A stretch of 64,000 bases of DNA from Altererythrobacter sp. BO-6 (GTDB taxonomy: Bacteria > Pseudomonadota > Alphaproteobacteria > Sphingomonadales > Sphingomonadaceae), in contig NZ_CP049259.1 in assembly GCF_011047315.1 (NCBI RefSeq), forward strand, positions 620,001 through 684,000, read 5' to 3'. The notes beneath the pieces are model-generated. The model was not told the origin of the DNA. It searched no databases and was given only the letters and a program-made list of their open reading frames with translations. The translations under genes and the position numbers were made by a program. Shown here piece after piece: positions 51,808-61,421 of the stretch (positions are counted from its first letter, which is position 1; each line of letters begins with the position of its first letter).

Positions 51808-52557
51808 ATGGCAGCAACTCCCGCTTGGCCCCCACGCTCCGCCCCGCGCCTGTTCGTCGCGCAGCAACTTGCTGTTGGCGCCATGGTGGCGCTTGACGGC
51901 AACGCGGCGAATTACCTGTCGCGCGTGATGCGTGTGGCACCGGGCGATGCGGTGATCCTGTGCGACGATGCCACCGGCGAATGGGCCGCGCGCGTGGTCG
52001 AGGCGGGCAAGCGCAGTGTCACACTGGAAGCGGTCGAGCGGCTGCGCCCGCGCGAAGACATGCCGGACTTCTGGCTGTGCCCGGCGCTGCTCAAGAAGGA
52101 CCGCTTCGACCTGGTGCTGGAAAAGGCGACCGAACTGGGCGTCCGCCGCATCCAGCCGGTCATCACGCGGCGTTGCGTTGCCGACAAGCTCAATGCCGAA
52201 CGGGTGCGCGCCATCGTGACCGAAGCGGCCGAGCAATGCGCCCGTACCGCCCTGCCCGAACTGGGCGAACCGGCGAAACTTGAAGCGCTGCTGCGTGACT
52301 GGCCGGCGGACCGCGCGCTGTTCTTTGCTGACGAGTTGGGCGGGGTGCCTGCGGCGCAGGCTTTTTCCGGCAGCACTGGACCAGCGGCATTGCTGATCGG
52401 ACCCGAAGGCGGTTTCGACGATACCGAGCGCGAATTGCTGCGCGCGCATCGCCAAGTGAAACCGATCACGCTCGGCCCGCGAATACTGCGTGGCGAAACC
52501 GCTGCAATTGCGGCAACCGCGCTGTGGATGGGGGTGCAAGGTGACTGGAATAAATAG
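51808..52557 (+). CDS. rsmE: 16S rRNA (uracil1498-N3)-methyltransferase
   Basis: 249 residues. RsmE has an N-terminal PUA-like domain (FVAQQLAVGAMVALDGNAANYLSRVMRV) and a SPOUT (trefoil-knot) domain with KKDRFDLVLEKATELGVRRIQPV, EQCARTALPELGE, ALLIGPEGGFDDTERELL and the SAM-binding LGPRILRGETAAIAATALW at the end. It methylates U1498 near the decoding centre. It is divergent from ubiA and 39 bp before gshA. Confidence 0.96.
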   Translation: MAATPAWPPRSAPRLFVAQQLAVGAMVALDGNAANYLSRVMRVAPGDAVILCDDATGEWAARVVEAGKRSVTLEAVERLRPREDMPDFWLCPALLKKDRFDLVLEKATELGVRRIQPVITRRCVADKLNAERVRAIVTEAAEQCARTALPELGEPAKLEALLRDWPADRALFFADELGGVPAAQAFSGSTGPAALLIGPEGGFDDTERELLRAHRQVKPITLGPRILRGETAAIAATALWMGVQGDWNK

Positions 52558-52596
52558 CGCTTTCCACACGACATTAGGTTGCGTAAGGCAACCGAT

Positions 52597-53967
52597 ATGA
52601 GCACGCGTGAGGCAACCGGGGCGGACGACCCGATCATCGAGTCGCGCGACCAGCTGGTCGCGCCGATGCAACAGGGCGAAAAGCCCAAATCGGCCTGGCG
52701 CATCGGCACCGAGCACGAAAAGCTGGTCTACAAGCGCCAGGATTTCCACGCGCCGTCTTATGACGAGCCCTGCGGTATCCGAGACATGCTGCTGAATTTG
52801 CAGCGTTTTGGATGGACACCGGTGGAGGAGGGCGGGAATGTCATCGCTCTGAAAGGCGCGGACGGCGCGATCAGCCTCGAGCCTGCCGGCCAGCTCGAAT
52901 TGTCAGGCGCGCCGCTCGAGAACCTGCACCAGACCTGCGCCGAAACCGGCCGCCATTTGGCCCAGGTCAAGGAAATCGGCGAGGCCTGTGGAGTCGGCTT
53001 CCTGGGCCTCGGCATGTGGCCCGACAAGACCCGCGAAGAGCTGCCGATCATGCCCAAGGGCCGCTACGAGATCATGTTGCGGCACATGCCGCGCGTGGGC
53101 AGCATGGGCCTCGACATGATGCTGCGGACTTGCACCATCCAGGTCAATCTCGACTATTCCAGCGAAGCCGACATGGTGAAGAAGTTCCGCACCTCGCTCG
53201 CGCTGCAGCCGCTGGCGACTGCGCTGTTCGCCAATTCGCCCTTCCTCGAAGGCAAGCCCAACGGCTTCCTAAGCTATCGCAGCCATATCTGGTCAGACAC
53301 CGATCCACACCGCACCGGCATGCTGCCCTTCGTGTTCGAAGACGGCTTCGGCTATGAGCGCTGGGTCGACTACATGCTCGATGTGCCGATGTATTTCGTC
53401 TATCGCGACGGCAAATATATCGACGCGGCGGGCCTCAGCTTCCGCGATTTCCTCGATGGCAAGCTGTCGGTCCTGCCGGGCGAGAAACCCACCCAGAGCG
53501 ACTGGTGGGATCACCTCAGCACCGCCTTCCCCGAAGTCCGCCTCAAGAGCTTCCTTGAGATGCGCGGTGCCGATGGCGGCCCTTGGAGCCGGATCTGCGC
53601 CCTGCCCGCCTTCTGGGTGGGCCTGCTGTATGACGAGGCGGCGCTGGATGCAGCGTGGAACCTGGTCAGCCACTGGACCATGGAAGAGCGCGAGAAGCTG
53701 CGCAATGATGTGCCGCGGCTTGCGCTGGATGCCGAGATTCCCGGCGGCGGCAAGCTGCGTGACCTGGCGCGTGACGTGCTCGCCATTTCACGCCAGGGCC
53801 TGAACGCCCGCGCGCGCCTCAATTCGTCAGGCGACAACGAGACGGGCTTCCTCGAAACGCTCGACGAGATCGTCGAAAGCGGCAAGGTGCCGGCACAGCG
53901 CCTGCTTGACATGTATCACGGCGAATGGGGCGGCGATATCACCCGCGTCTACAAATACAGCTTCTGA
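52597..53967 (+). CDS. gshA: Glutamate-cysteine ligase (plant/alphaproteobacterial class)
   Basis: 456 residues from the ATG at 52597. It belongs to the GCS2-type alphaproteobacterial/plant ligases: RIGTEHEKLVY at the start (metal Glu), SLEPAGQLELSG, TIQVNLDYSSEADM, KSFLEMRGADGGPWSRICALPAFWVGLLYD. It makes gamma-glutamylcysteine in the first step of glutathione synthesis. It follows rsmE on the same strand and ends at a hairpin shared with bamB. Confidence 0.95.
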   Translation: MSTREATGADDPIIESRDQLVAPMQQGEKPKSAWRIGTEHEKLVYKRQDFHAPSYDEPCGIRDMLLNLQRFGWTPVEEGGNVIALKGADGAISLEPAGQLELSGAPLENLHQTCAETGRHLAQVKEIGEACGVGFLGLGMWPDKTREELPIMPKGRYEIMLRHMPRVGSMGLDMMLRTCTIQVNLDYSSEADMVKKFRTSLALQPLATALFANSPFLEGKPNGFLSYRSHIWSDTDPHRTGMLPFVFEDGFGYERWVDYMLDVPMYFVYRDGKYIDAAGLSFRDFLDGKLSVLPGEKPTQSDWWDHLSTAFPEVRLKSFLEMRGADGGPWSRICALPAFWVGLLYDEAALDAAWNLVSHWTMEEREKLRNDVPRLALDAEIPGGGKLRDLARDVLAISRQGLNARARLNSSGDNETGFLETLDEIVESGKVPAQRLLDMYHGEWGGDITRVYKYSF

Positions 53968-53975
53968 AACGGAGT

Positions 53976-53998
53976 GAAGTGCGCGTCTGGCGCACTTC
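53976..53998. terminator. Hairpin between gshA and bamB
   Basis: GAAGTGCGC (53976-53984) pairs with GCGCACTTC (53990-53998), a 9-bp perfect stem with a 5-nt loop, 9 nt after the gshA stop and 9 nt from the bamB stop. Without a T tract, it may work for both convergent genes as a weak terminator or mRNA end. Confidence 0.55.
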
Positions 53999-54007
53999 GC
54001 CCACCGA

Positions 54008-55351
54008 TCAGCGATAGGCGCTGATCCGACCGCTATCGTCGAGGATGTACATCATGTTGTCGGCCACGATCGGCGGAAGGCTGATCGGCTGGTTGAGATC
54101 CAGATATTGCTGCGCCGAACCTTCGCCGGTGCTGACCTTGTAGAGCAGCCCGCGCGAGCTTGCGACCCACAGCTGGTTGCCTGCGAGTACGGGGCCGGTC
54201 CAGAAGATCGGGCCCTTGCGATCCTTCTCGTCGCGATACTGCTGCAGCTGGGTCATCCAGCGTACACGCCCGGTCGAGCGGGCAATCGCCAGCAGGCGCG
54301 CATCATCGGTCAGCGTGAAGATCCACTCGCCCGCGATGGCCGGGGTCGAGATGCCGGCGAGGTTGAGTTCCCAGATGCGCTGGCCGGTCAGCAGTTCATA
54401 AGCCGCCATGCGCCCGCCCTGCCCCAAAGCATAAACGCGGCCGGAATCGATGATCGGATCGGCATCGATGTCGCTCAGCGCGCCGACCTCGGTCGAGATC
54501 GAAGTGCGGGCCAGCGCATCGGCCCACAGCGTACGGCCATTTTCATAGCGATAGGCGCTCAGCTCACCCGAGGAATAGCCGGCAATCACCGAACCCTGGC
54601 CAGCCGCAGGCGCGGCAACGCCAAACACGCCCGCTTGCGTGGCCGAGCCGCCTTCCTGCCATTCCAGCTCGCCATTGCTGGCGTTGAGCGAGAATATCTG
54701 GTTGTCCTGCGTCATTACATAAATCTGCCCGAAGGCGATGGTGGGCGAACCGCGCAGCGGCCCGGCAGGCTGGACCTTCCAGATTTCTGTGCCGTTATCG
54801 GCATCGAGCGCGACCACTTCGCCAACGCCGTTGGTGGCATAGACCCGGCCGCCATCGATGCTGGCGCCGCCGCCAAAGGCTGCGCTGGCAAGATCGCTGG
54901 CCACCTGCATGCGGTAGCGCCATAGCTGCGCGCCGGTCTTGGCGTCGAATGCAGTGACCACGCCGTCAGTGCCCACCGCCACCAGCTTGCCTTCGCCGAC
55001 AACCGGTGCCGCGGCAAGGCGCCGCCGATCGGTGGACCCGGCAACCGATGCCGTCCACACCCGCGTCGGGGATTCCGACAGCGCCAGATGGCCATAAGAC
55101 TTGCTGGCCGAACCGCCCGCCTGTGCCCAAGCTTGATTGACCTGCGCCGCGGGCAGAACCACGCTGACACCAGCCAGTGCCGGATCGACCGTAGCGCCGC
55201 TTTCGATCCGCGAAAGGACGGGAACACGCTCGCCCAGCGTTGGCGTCGTCTTCTTGTCACCGCCGCCAAACAGCCCCCCGCTGCATCCGGCAAGAGCCGC
55301 GCCGAGCATGGCCGCGGCGGCGATGGAACGGATGTTATTCAGCTTGATCAT
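54008..55351 (-). CDS. bamB: Outer-membrane assembly lipoprotein BamB
   Basis: 447 residues from the ATG at 55351. A lipoprotein signal (SIAAAAMLGAALAGC, with the Cys about residue 18) is followed by an eight-bladed PQQ-like beta-propeller: repeats such as GVVTAFDAKTGAQLWRYR, VVALDADNGTEIWKVQ, IFSLNASNGELEWQEGG and RMAAYELLTGQRIWEL. BamB helps BamA fold outer-membrane proteins. It lies downstream of the TPR gene on the same strand, as in many alphaproteobacteria. Confidence 0.93.
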   Translation of the reverse strand: MIKLNNIRSIAAAAMLGAALAGCSGGLFGGGDKKTTPTLGERVPVLSRIESGATVDPALAGVSVVLPAAQVNQAWAQAGGSASKSYGHLALSESPTRVWTASVAGSTDRRRLAAAPVVGEGKLVAVGTDGVVTAFDAKTGAQLWRYRMQVASDLASAAFGGGASIDGGRVYATNGVGEVVALDADNGTEIWKVQPAGPLRGSPTIAFGQIYVMTQDNQIFSLNASNGELEWQEGGSATQAGVFGVAAPAAGQGSVIAGYSSGELSAYRYENGRTLWADALARTSISTEVGALSDIDADPIIDSGRVYALGQGGRMAAYELLTGQRIWELNLAGISTPAIAGEWIFTLTDDARLLAIARSTGRVRWMTQLQQYRDEKDRKGPIFWTGPVLAGNQLWVASSRGLLYKVSTGEGSAQQYLDLNQPISLPPIVADNMMYILDDSGRISAYR

Positions 55352-55382
55352 GCAATTCGATCCCAATTCAAAATCTGGTCAG

Positions 55383-56153
55383 TTACCGCGCTTCTGCGGC
55401 ATTGGCGCCGGGCAGGCGCTGGTCTTCAATGAAGGAGTCCGGGTCCTCGATCGCGTCCACGCCCAGCAGCCCGGCCATTTGCCGTGCGCGCGTGCGCAAG
55501 GTCTCAGGCACGTCTTCGGCCCGGGCAATCTCGCCAAACAGCGTTCCTGCACGTGCCGTTTCCCCTTTTTCGAGATAGGCCATGGCTACCAGTTCACCCG
55601 CGCTGCCGAACCAGGCGTTGCCGGGCACCGCCAGCGGCTCCAGCCGCGCGATCACTTCATCGGGCTTGCGCGTATCGAAGCTGGCAGACATTTCGCGGAT
55701 CGACGCGAGGTCGCGCAGTGCCGGGGGAGCATCCGAACTGGAGGCGACCTCCGCATAGAGCTTGACCGCATCGGCGGTGCGGCCCTGGTCCATGGCAATC
55801 CCCGCGCGCATCAACAGCGCGGCAGCTTTCGTTCCGCCTTCGCTTTCAGCGGCCAGGGCCGCTGCACTCGAATCCGCGCTTTCAAGATTTCCGGCCCCGG
55901 CCTGGTCCAGCGCAGCCACCAGCCGTTCCGACTGCGCTTCAAGCGCCGCTTCCTGGCGCGCATCCCAGAACAGATATCCGCCGAAAGCGAGGATCCCGGC
56001 AAGGACCACGCCCAGCAGTGGCCGGCCATACCTGGTCGCGAATTCGCGATACTGGTCCTCGCGCACCGCATCGTCGATCTCGCGCAGGATGACTTCGTCC
56101 TCCGCTGCCTTCTTTTCTTCGGAATTCTTTCCGCTACCGGGTATTAGCGCCAC
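55383..56153 (-). CDS. TPR-like membrane protein upstream of bamB (YfgM-like)
   Basis: 256 residues: a charged N-terminus (EDEVILREIDDAVREDQYREF), one TM (PLLGVVLAGILAFGGYLFW) and a periplasmic helical repeat domain (ALLMRAGIAMDQGRTADAVKLYAEVA, VAMAYLEKGETARAGTLFGEIA), the layout of YfgM/tetratricopeptide partners of the Sec translocon. Its position directly before bamB supports a job in envelope protein handling. Confidence 0.88.
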   Translation of the reverse strand: MALIPGSGKNSEEKKAAEDEVILREIDDAVREDQYREFATRYGRPLLGVVLAGILAFGGYLFWDARQEAALEAQSERLVAALDQAGAGNLESADSSAAALAAESEGGTKAAALLMRAGIAMDQGRTADAVKLYAEVASSSDAPPALRDLASIREMSASFDTRKPDEVIARLEPLAVPGNAWFGSAGELVAMAYLEKGETARAGTLFGEIARAEDVPETLRTRARQMAGLLGVDAIEDPDSFIEDQRLPGANAAEAR

Positions 56154-56277
56154 TGGCTGGCTCTTTCCTAAGCTGATTGGTCGTTTCCGCGCGGCTTTTA
56201 GGGGGCACGAGCGCTAACCGCAATGCCGCGTTGACAGTGTCCCCCGTCAGTTGAACGCGAGGTGAAGGAACGGCTCC

Positions 56278-57408
56278 TCACTCTGCCCTGCGAGAAGCAC
56301 CGAGATAGATCTCGCGATACCGCTCGAACATGGCACGCTGTCCAAGCCGCTCGGCCGCAAGCGCACGATTGGCCGCGCCGATTTCGGCGCAAAGCGCAGG
56401 ATCATCGAACAGGGCTTCCAGCGATGCTTCGCCCGCGGCGCGGTTCAGTACCTCGCGGTTCGGCGCGGAAGGCAAGGCAGCGGCTGCACTGCCGTTTTCG
56501 GCCAGGATCGCCTTGCCCGAAGCCATCGCGCGGACAGCGCCAAGCGGATCGGAAAACGGACCGCCGATATCGGCATAAAGATCGAATAGCGCGTAAGCGG
56601 CGGGGACATCGCCCAGCATGCCCGCCAAATGCACCCGATGGCTCATATCCCGCTCCGCCGCCATGGCGCGGACGACTTCAGGGTTGGCCGGCTCGCCGAT
56701 CAAGACCAGCTGCCATTGGTCAGGCAGTTTCGCGACTGCGTCGATCAGATGGGCCGCACGATCAGGCACTTGCCCGTCCAGCCGGGTGCCGACCCACAAT
56801 TCGCCCTTGCGCTTTATCAGTCCGGGCAACGCATCGTTTGGCGCTGGCGCCCCGTAGGCATCCGGATCGATCGCGCGCGGGATCACCGCGATCCTTCCAT
56901 GCGGCACATGCCAGCGGCTGGCGGCTGCATCGGCAAGCGGCTGACCGCCCACGATCACGCGATGCGCCGTCGCCAGCGCCAGGCGGCGCGACCAGTTGCG
57001 GCGCGCGGAGAACTCTGCCGCCTCATCGTCGTCCAGCAGTATCTCGTGATGGATCAGCGGCGGCAGCGCAAAGCTTGTGCCGAACACGCGGTGTGCCAGG
57101 ACGGCATTCATCGCGCCCCAGCCATAGGTCAGGACAAGGTCGTAGCCCGCCATTGCGCGCGCCAATTGCACCAGCTTGCCTGGCGTAGGGCGCCCCGCCA
57201 GCGTGGGAAAATCGCGCCGCAGGCGGGCACTTACGCCTTCGCCCATATGCGGGAGCGAGCAAGATTGGCCTTGTGCAACGGCAAATTCATGCTGGAAATC
57301 GGCGCCGAGCCCGCTGATCGCCTCGATACATTGCTGCGCCACAGCCCCATCGGGAAATCGCGCCAGAATGTGAAGTATGCGCACTTTGCCGCCGGTCTTT
57401 TCGCTCAT
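56278..57408 (-). CDS. Glycosyltransferase family 4 protein
   Basis: 376 residues with a two-domain GT-B layout: N-terminal VRILHILARFPDGAVAQQC and TYGWGAMNAVLAH; C-terminal GRIAVIPRAIDPDAYG (family-4 donor-site region), LVLIGEPANPEVVRAMAAERDM, RVHLAGMLGDVPAAYALFDLYAD and SDPLGAVRAMASGKAIL with the Glu-type acceptor site. It transfers a sugar from a nucleotide donor; acceptor unknown. Its ATG overlaps the stop of the upstream hydrolase gene (ATGA), so the two are coupled. Confidence 0.9.
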   Translation of the reverse strand: MSEKTGGKVRILHILARFPDGAVAQQCIEAISGLGADFQHEFAVAQGQSCSLPHMGEGVSARLRRDFPTLAGRPTPGKLVQLARAMAGYDLVLTYGWGAMNAVLAHRVFGTSFALPPLIHHEILLDDDEAAEFSARRNWSRRLALATAHRVIVGGQPLADAAASRWHVPHGRIAVIPRAIDPDAYGAPAPNDALPGLIKRKGELWVGTRLDGQVPDRAAHLIDAVAKLPDQWQLVLIGEPANPEVVRAMAAERDMSHRVHLAGMLGDVPAAYALFDLYADIGGPFSDPLGAVRAMASGKAILAENGSAAAALPSAPNREVLNRAAGEASLEALFDDPALCAEIGAANRALAAERLGQRAMFERYREIYLGASRRAE

Positions 57409-58265
57409 TCCAGCCCGGCAAGCAACGCATCGACGGCGGCAAGCGATTCGGGCTCGTCAAAGGTGGGGGCGTGGCCCACACGCGGCACCGTGACGGCGCG
57501 CATTCCCGGGTGGCGCGCCTTCATCTCTGCTACAGTCTCGTCCGAAAGCAGGTCCGACAACTCGCCCCGCAGCACCAGCAAGGGCACCCCTGCCAGCGCA
57601 TCGAAGGCCGGCCACAGATCGGGCGGCGCCGCGCCGCTCGGCTGGTTGAACGGCTCTGCAATCGCCATGTCGTAATCGAACGCGATCCGCCCGTTCTGCC
57701 CCAGCACCATGGTGCGCTTGGCCATATCCAGCCAGGTCTCGATGGTGAAATCGGGAAAGGATTCGCCGTGCGCTTCCTGCAAGGCGCGCGCGGCGTGCAT
57801 CCAGGTAGGGAAGCTGCGCCCATGCCCGACATAGCCCGAAATCCGCTCGATCCCGGCCGGATTGAGTTCCGGGCCGATATCGTTGAGCACGACAGCCGCC
57901 AGCCGATCGGCATGGGCGGCAGCCATGATCATCGTCATCAGGCCGCCCATCGAGGTTCCGATCGAGACGAAGCGCTTGATCTGCAATTGCTCAAGCAGCG
58001 CCAGCAGATCCGCGACATAGGTTATCGGCATATAGGTTGCCGCGTCCTTGGCGTATTCGCTCATGCCGCGCCCGCGCATTTCGGGCACGATCACCCGGTG
58101 GCGATCGGAAAGGTGCGCTGCCAATGGCGCAAAATCGCGGGCATTGCGGGTCAACCCATGCAGGCACAGCACCGGCGGCCTGTCGTCAGGACCCGGATAA
58201 TCGCGGTAGTGCAGTTTCAACCCGTCAGGGCTGGTCCAGTACTCGTCGGTGTAAGTTGCGCTCAT
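57405..58265 (-). CDS. Alpha/beta hydrolase
   Basis: 286 residues from the ATG at 58265 (MSATYTDEYWTSPDGLKLHY), which is the usual family start. PVLCLHGLTRNARDF is the oxyanion-hole segment, FVSIGTSMGGLMTMIMAA holds the catalytic Ser (nucleophile elbow G-T-S-M-G), DLLSDETVAEM the acid, and VGHAPTFDEPE the catalytic His. Esterase or C-C hydrolase activity is likely; substrate unknown. It is co-translated with the glycosyltransferase. Confidence 0.9.
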   Translation of the reverse strand: MSATYTDEYWTSPDGLKLHYRDYPGPDDRPPVLCLHGLTRNARDFAPLAAHLSDRHRVIVPEMRGRGMSEYAKDAATYMPITYVADLLALLEQLQIKRFVSIGTSMGGLMTMIMAAAHADRLAAVVLNDIGPELNPAGIERISGYVGHGRSFPTWMHAARALQEAHGESFPDFTIETWLDMAKRTMVLGQNGRIAFDYDMAIAEPFNQPSGAAPPDLWPAFDALAGVPLLVLRGELSDLLSDETVAEMKARHPGMRAVTVPRVGHAPTFDEPESLAAVDALLAGLE

Positions 58266-58362
58266 CGTGGCTGCAGGCCTTGGCCAATTCGCGCGGGAAA
58301 TCAAGTCGCGATGCGGCACCTGTCCTCTTGCGGCCTTGCACGCCAGCCCCCACTAAGGAGCC

Positions 58363-59775
58363 ATGCCAAGCGATCCCCCAGCCGCGCCCTACCTCCCCGA
58401 TCCGGCAATCACGGCGCTCGCGGACTGGCTTGGTGCGCCCGTCAACGCAGCCGATTTCCCGCGCGGCGAGCTGCGCTTCCGCAACCAGCGCTGGGCTGAG
58501 GCAGTCGGGCTTGGCGATCTGGCCGACGATCAGTGGACCCGCAATTTCGGGCGTTTCGAGCCCCTGCCGGACAATCTGCCGCAGCCGCTCGCGCTCAAAT
58601 ATCATGGCCACCAGTTCCGCGTGTACAATCCGGAAATCGGCGACGGCCGCGGATTCCTGTTTGCGCAAATGCGTGACGGATCGGGGCGATTGCTCGATCT
58701 TGGCACCAAGGGTTCGGGGCAGACGCCGTACAGCCGCGCGGGCGACGGGCGGCTGACGCTGAAGGGCGCGGTGCGTGAAATCCTCGCCACAGAGATGCTC
58801 GAAGCGCTGGGTGTGGACACGTCCAAGACGTTCTCCGTGATCGAGACGGGCGAGGAACTGTGGCGAAATGACGAGCCTTCCCCCACCCGCTCGGCCGTGA
58901 TGGTGCGCCTTAGCCACGGGCATATCCGCATCGGCACCTTCCAGCGGCTGATGGCACTGGAAGAACGCGACCAAATGGCGCAGCTGGTCGATTATTGCCT
59001 TGCCCAATTTCCCGGACCACTGCCTCCCGACGACGCGCCGGGCCGGAGCGAACCGGCGGTGATCCTGCTGCATCAAGTGGTCGAGCGTCTGGCCGATCTG
59101 GCCGCGGGCTGGATGGTCGCGGGTTTCGTCCACGGCGTGCTCAACACTGACAATATGAACATTTCAGGCGAAAGCTTCGACTATGGCCCGTGGCGCTGGC
59201 TGCCGGCGTGGGACCCGGGCTTTACCGCCGCCTATTTCGACCAGGGCGGGCTCTATGCTTTCGGACGCCAGCCGGAAGCATTGCATTGGAATTGCGGCCA
59301 GCTGGCGGTGGCCTTGCGGCTGCTGGCGGAAAGCGAGCCGCTGATTGCCGCGCTGAACCGCTTTGGGCCGCTCTATATGCAAGCGGTCGCGCGGCGCTGG
59401 TGCTGGCGGCTCGGCATAGAGCAGCGCGGCGAGGAAGCCGACGCGCGGCTCGTTGCCGCTTGCGAAAAGGCTCTGCGCGAAACCGGGGCACAGCCCGATG
59501 CCTTCTTCCATGCGCATCGCGGCGGGCGCGCCGCAACTGGCGAACTCGGCGAGGCCCTGGAAGGCTACACGCCGGTCGATGACGCGCATGATTATTGGCG
59601 CGACGATGCCCCGCAGAGCATGCTGATCGACGAGGTCGAAGCACTGTGGTCCGCGATCGACGAGCGCGACGACTGGGGCCCGCTGCATGGCAAGATCGCC
59701 GCCCTTCGCCGCATGGGCGAAGCGCATGGCAAAGCCCCTGCACCCGCCGGCCATATCGCGAGCAAGGCGAGCTGA
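58363..59775 (+). CDS. selO: Protein adenylyltransferase SelO
   Basis: 470 residues (SelO/YdiU family). The pseudokinase-fold segments are visible: LALKYHGHQFRVYNPEIGDGRG, LLDLGTKGSGQTPYSRAGDGRLTLKG (Lys and the AMP-handling residues), REILATEMLEALG, and FVHGVLNTDNMNISGESFDYGPW (the DFG-like metal site). SelO transfers AMP from ATP to Ser/Thr/Tyr of target proteins under oxidative stress. It is slightly shorter than the 480-residue E. coli YdiU. It is divergent from the hydrolase gene. Confidence 0.93.
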   Translation: MPSDPPAAPYLPDPAITALADWLGAPVNAADFPRGELRFRNQRWAEAVGLGDLADDQWTRNFGRFEPLPDNLPQPLALKYHGHQFRVYNPEIGDGRGFLFAQMRDGSGRLLDLGTKGSGQTPYSRAGDGRLTLKGAVREILATEMLEALGVDTSKTFSVIETGEELWRNDEPSPTRSAVMVRLSHGHIRIGTFQRLMALEERDQMAQLVDYCLAQFPGPLPPDDAPGRSEPAVILLHQVVERLADLAAGWMVAGFVHGVLNTDNMNISGESFDYGPWRWLPAWDPGFTAAYFDQGGLYAFGRQPEALHWNCGQLAVALRLLAESEPLIAALNRFGPLYMQAVARRWCWRLGIEQRGEEADARLVAACEKALRETGAQPDAFFHAHRGGRAATGELGEALEGYTPVDDAHDYWRDDAPQSMLIDEVEALWSAIDERDDWGPLHGKIAALRRMGEAHGKAPAPAGHIASKAS

Positions 59776-59882
59776 ATGCCCCGCCCACAATCCCTCACCT
59801 GTGGCCAAGTGCGCCAAATCGCTTCCCATTTGCGCCTTACCCGACTAACCGCCTTGACCAAAGAGAGGGCACGGCCACAGCA

Positions 59883-61298
59883 GTGAGCGACCAAACCTAT
59901 ATCTCCTATGAACCCGCCACCGGCGCGGAACTCTGGCGCGGCGAGGCCAGCGACGTCGATGCCTGCGTCCAGGCGGCCCGCCGGGCGTGGCCTGAATGGG
60001 CGGCGCGTCCCTTGGCCAACCGGATCGAGATGTTGCGCCGCTTCGCCAATGAAGTGCTCGCTGCCAGCGACGAATTGGCAAGGCTTATCGCGCGCGAAAC
60101 CGGCAAGCCGCTGTGGGAAGCGCGGACCGAGGTGGAATCGGTCATCAACAAGGTCGAGATCTCGGTCAACGCCTATGCCGAACGGACCGGCAAGAAGAAG
60201 CTCGACAGCGCACTGCAGGGTATGGCCGCCGTCCGCCACAAGCCGCATGGGGTGATGGTGGTGCTGGGGCCCTACAACTTCCCCGCACACCTGCCCAACG
60301 GGCATATCGTGCCGGCTCTGATCGCGGGCAACACGATCGTGTTCAAGCCGAGCGAGAAGACCCCGGCGGTGGGCGAATTGCTGGTCAAATGCTTCCACCG
60401 TGCGGGCATTCCCGAAGATGCCGTGCAACTGGTGATCGGCGGGATCGACGAGGGCAAGGCACTGGTCAGCCACAAGGGCATTGACGGCGTATTGTTCACC
60501 GGATCTGTGCAAGGCGGGATCGCCATCAATCGCACGCTGGCGACCAATCCGGCCAAGATCGTCGCGCTGGAAATGGGCGGCAACAATCCGATCGTGGCAA
60601 TCGATACGCCGCTGCTGGCCGATGCCGCCGTGCTGATCGTACAGTCCGCCTTTACCAGCGCGGGCCAGCGCTGCACCGCCGCGCGGCGCTTGATCGTGCT
60701 CGACCATCTTTACGAACCGCTGATGGAAGAAGTGATCAAGCTGACGCGGCGGCTGATCATCGACGAGCCTTTTGCCGAGCCTGCTCCGTTCATGGGGCCG
60801 GTGATCGACAATCCCACCGCCGAAGCCCTGCTGGGCAGTTTTGTCCATCTGATCGCGCATGGCGCCAAGCCCTTGCTGCACTTGCGCCGGATCAAAGAGG
60901 ACCTGCCTTTCCTGAGCCCCGGCATCATCGACACGACCGAGATGGCTGAGCGCCCTGACGTCGAACTGTTCGGCCCGCTGCTGCAGGTCATCCGGGTCAA
61001 GGATTTCGAAGCCGCGATTGCAGAAGCGAACAACACCCGCTTTGGCCTGTCAGCCTCGCTGATCGGGGGCAGCCCGCAGGATTATGACCGCTTCTGGGCC
61101 AATGTCAGGGCCGGGATCATCAACTGGAACCGGCCAACCAACGGTGCATCCTCAGCCGCGCCATTTGGCGGGGTGGGCCTGTCGGGCAATCATCGCCCGG
61201 CCGCCTATTATGCCGCGGATTATTGCGCCTATCCGGTGGCCAGCACCGAGATGAAGCAACCGCGCGCCACCATCGGGGTTGGCCTTACCGAAAAGTGA
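59883..61298 (+). CDS. astD: Succinylglutamate-semialdehyde dehydrogenase
   Basis: 471 residues from the GTG at 59883 (SDQTYISYEPATGAELWRG). Aldehyde dehydrogenase motifs are complete: GPYNFPAHLPNGHIVPALIAGN, FKPSEKTP, FTGSVQGG, LEMGGNNP (catalytic Glu) and SAGQRCTAARR (catalytic Cys). ASTD-type features such as LHLRRIKEDLPFLSPGI and the APFGGVGLSGNHRP end support the assignment. It oxidises succinylglutamate semialdehyde in arginine catabolism; the other ast genes are not in this window. Confidence 0.92.
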   Translation: MSDQTYISYEPATGAELWRGEASDVDACVQAARRAWPEWAARPLANRIEMLRRFANEVLAASDELARLIARETGKPLWEARTEVESVINKVEISVNAYAERTGKKKLDSALQGMAAVRHKPHGVMVVLGPYNFPAHLPNGHIVPALIAGNTIVFKPSEKTPAVGELLVKCFHRAGIPEDAVQLVIGGIDEGKALVSHKGIDGVLFTGSVQGGIAINRTLATNPAKIVALEMGGNNPIVAIDTPLLADAAVLIVQSAFTSAGQRCTAARRLIVLDHLYEPLMEEVIKLTRRLIIDEPFAEPAPFMGPVIDNPTAEALLGSFVHLIAHGAKPLLHLRRIKEDLPFLSPGIIDTTEMAERPDVELFGPLLQVIRVKDFEAAIAEANNTRFGLSASLIGGSPQDYDRFWANVRAGIINWNRPTNGASSAAPFGGVGLSGNHRPAAYYAADYCAYPVASTEMKQPRATIGVGLTEK

Positions 61299-61313
61299 CC
61301 GGGCCGAAATGCT

Positions 61314-61351
61314 GAAAGCGCCCCTGCGCTGCGACACACAGGGGCGCTTTC
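61314..61351 (+). terminator. Strong hairpin after astD
   Basis: GAAAGCGCCCCTG (61314-61326) and CAGGGGCGCTTTC (61339-61351) form a perfect 13-bp stem with a 12-nt loop, 15 nt beyond the astD stop codon. Its A/T ends (GAAAG/CTTTC) give a short T run. It also lies downstream of the glycine-zipper gene on the minus strand. Confidence 0.85.
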
Positions 61352-61421
61352 CACGGCCTGGTGGGGGCCGTGCCGGGACCGCTGGTGGAAGCGATCCAAG
61401 TCGTTAATTCAACTCAGTGGC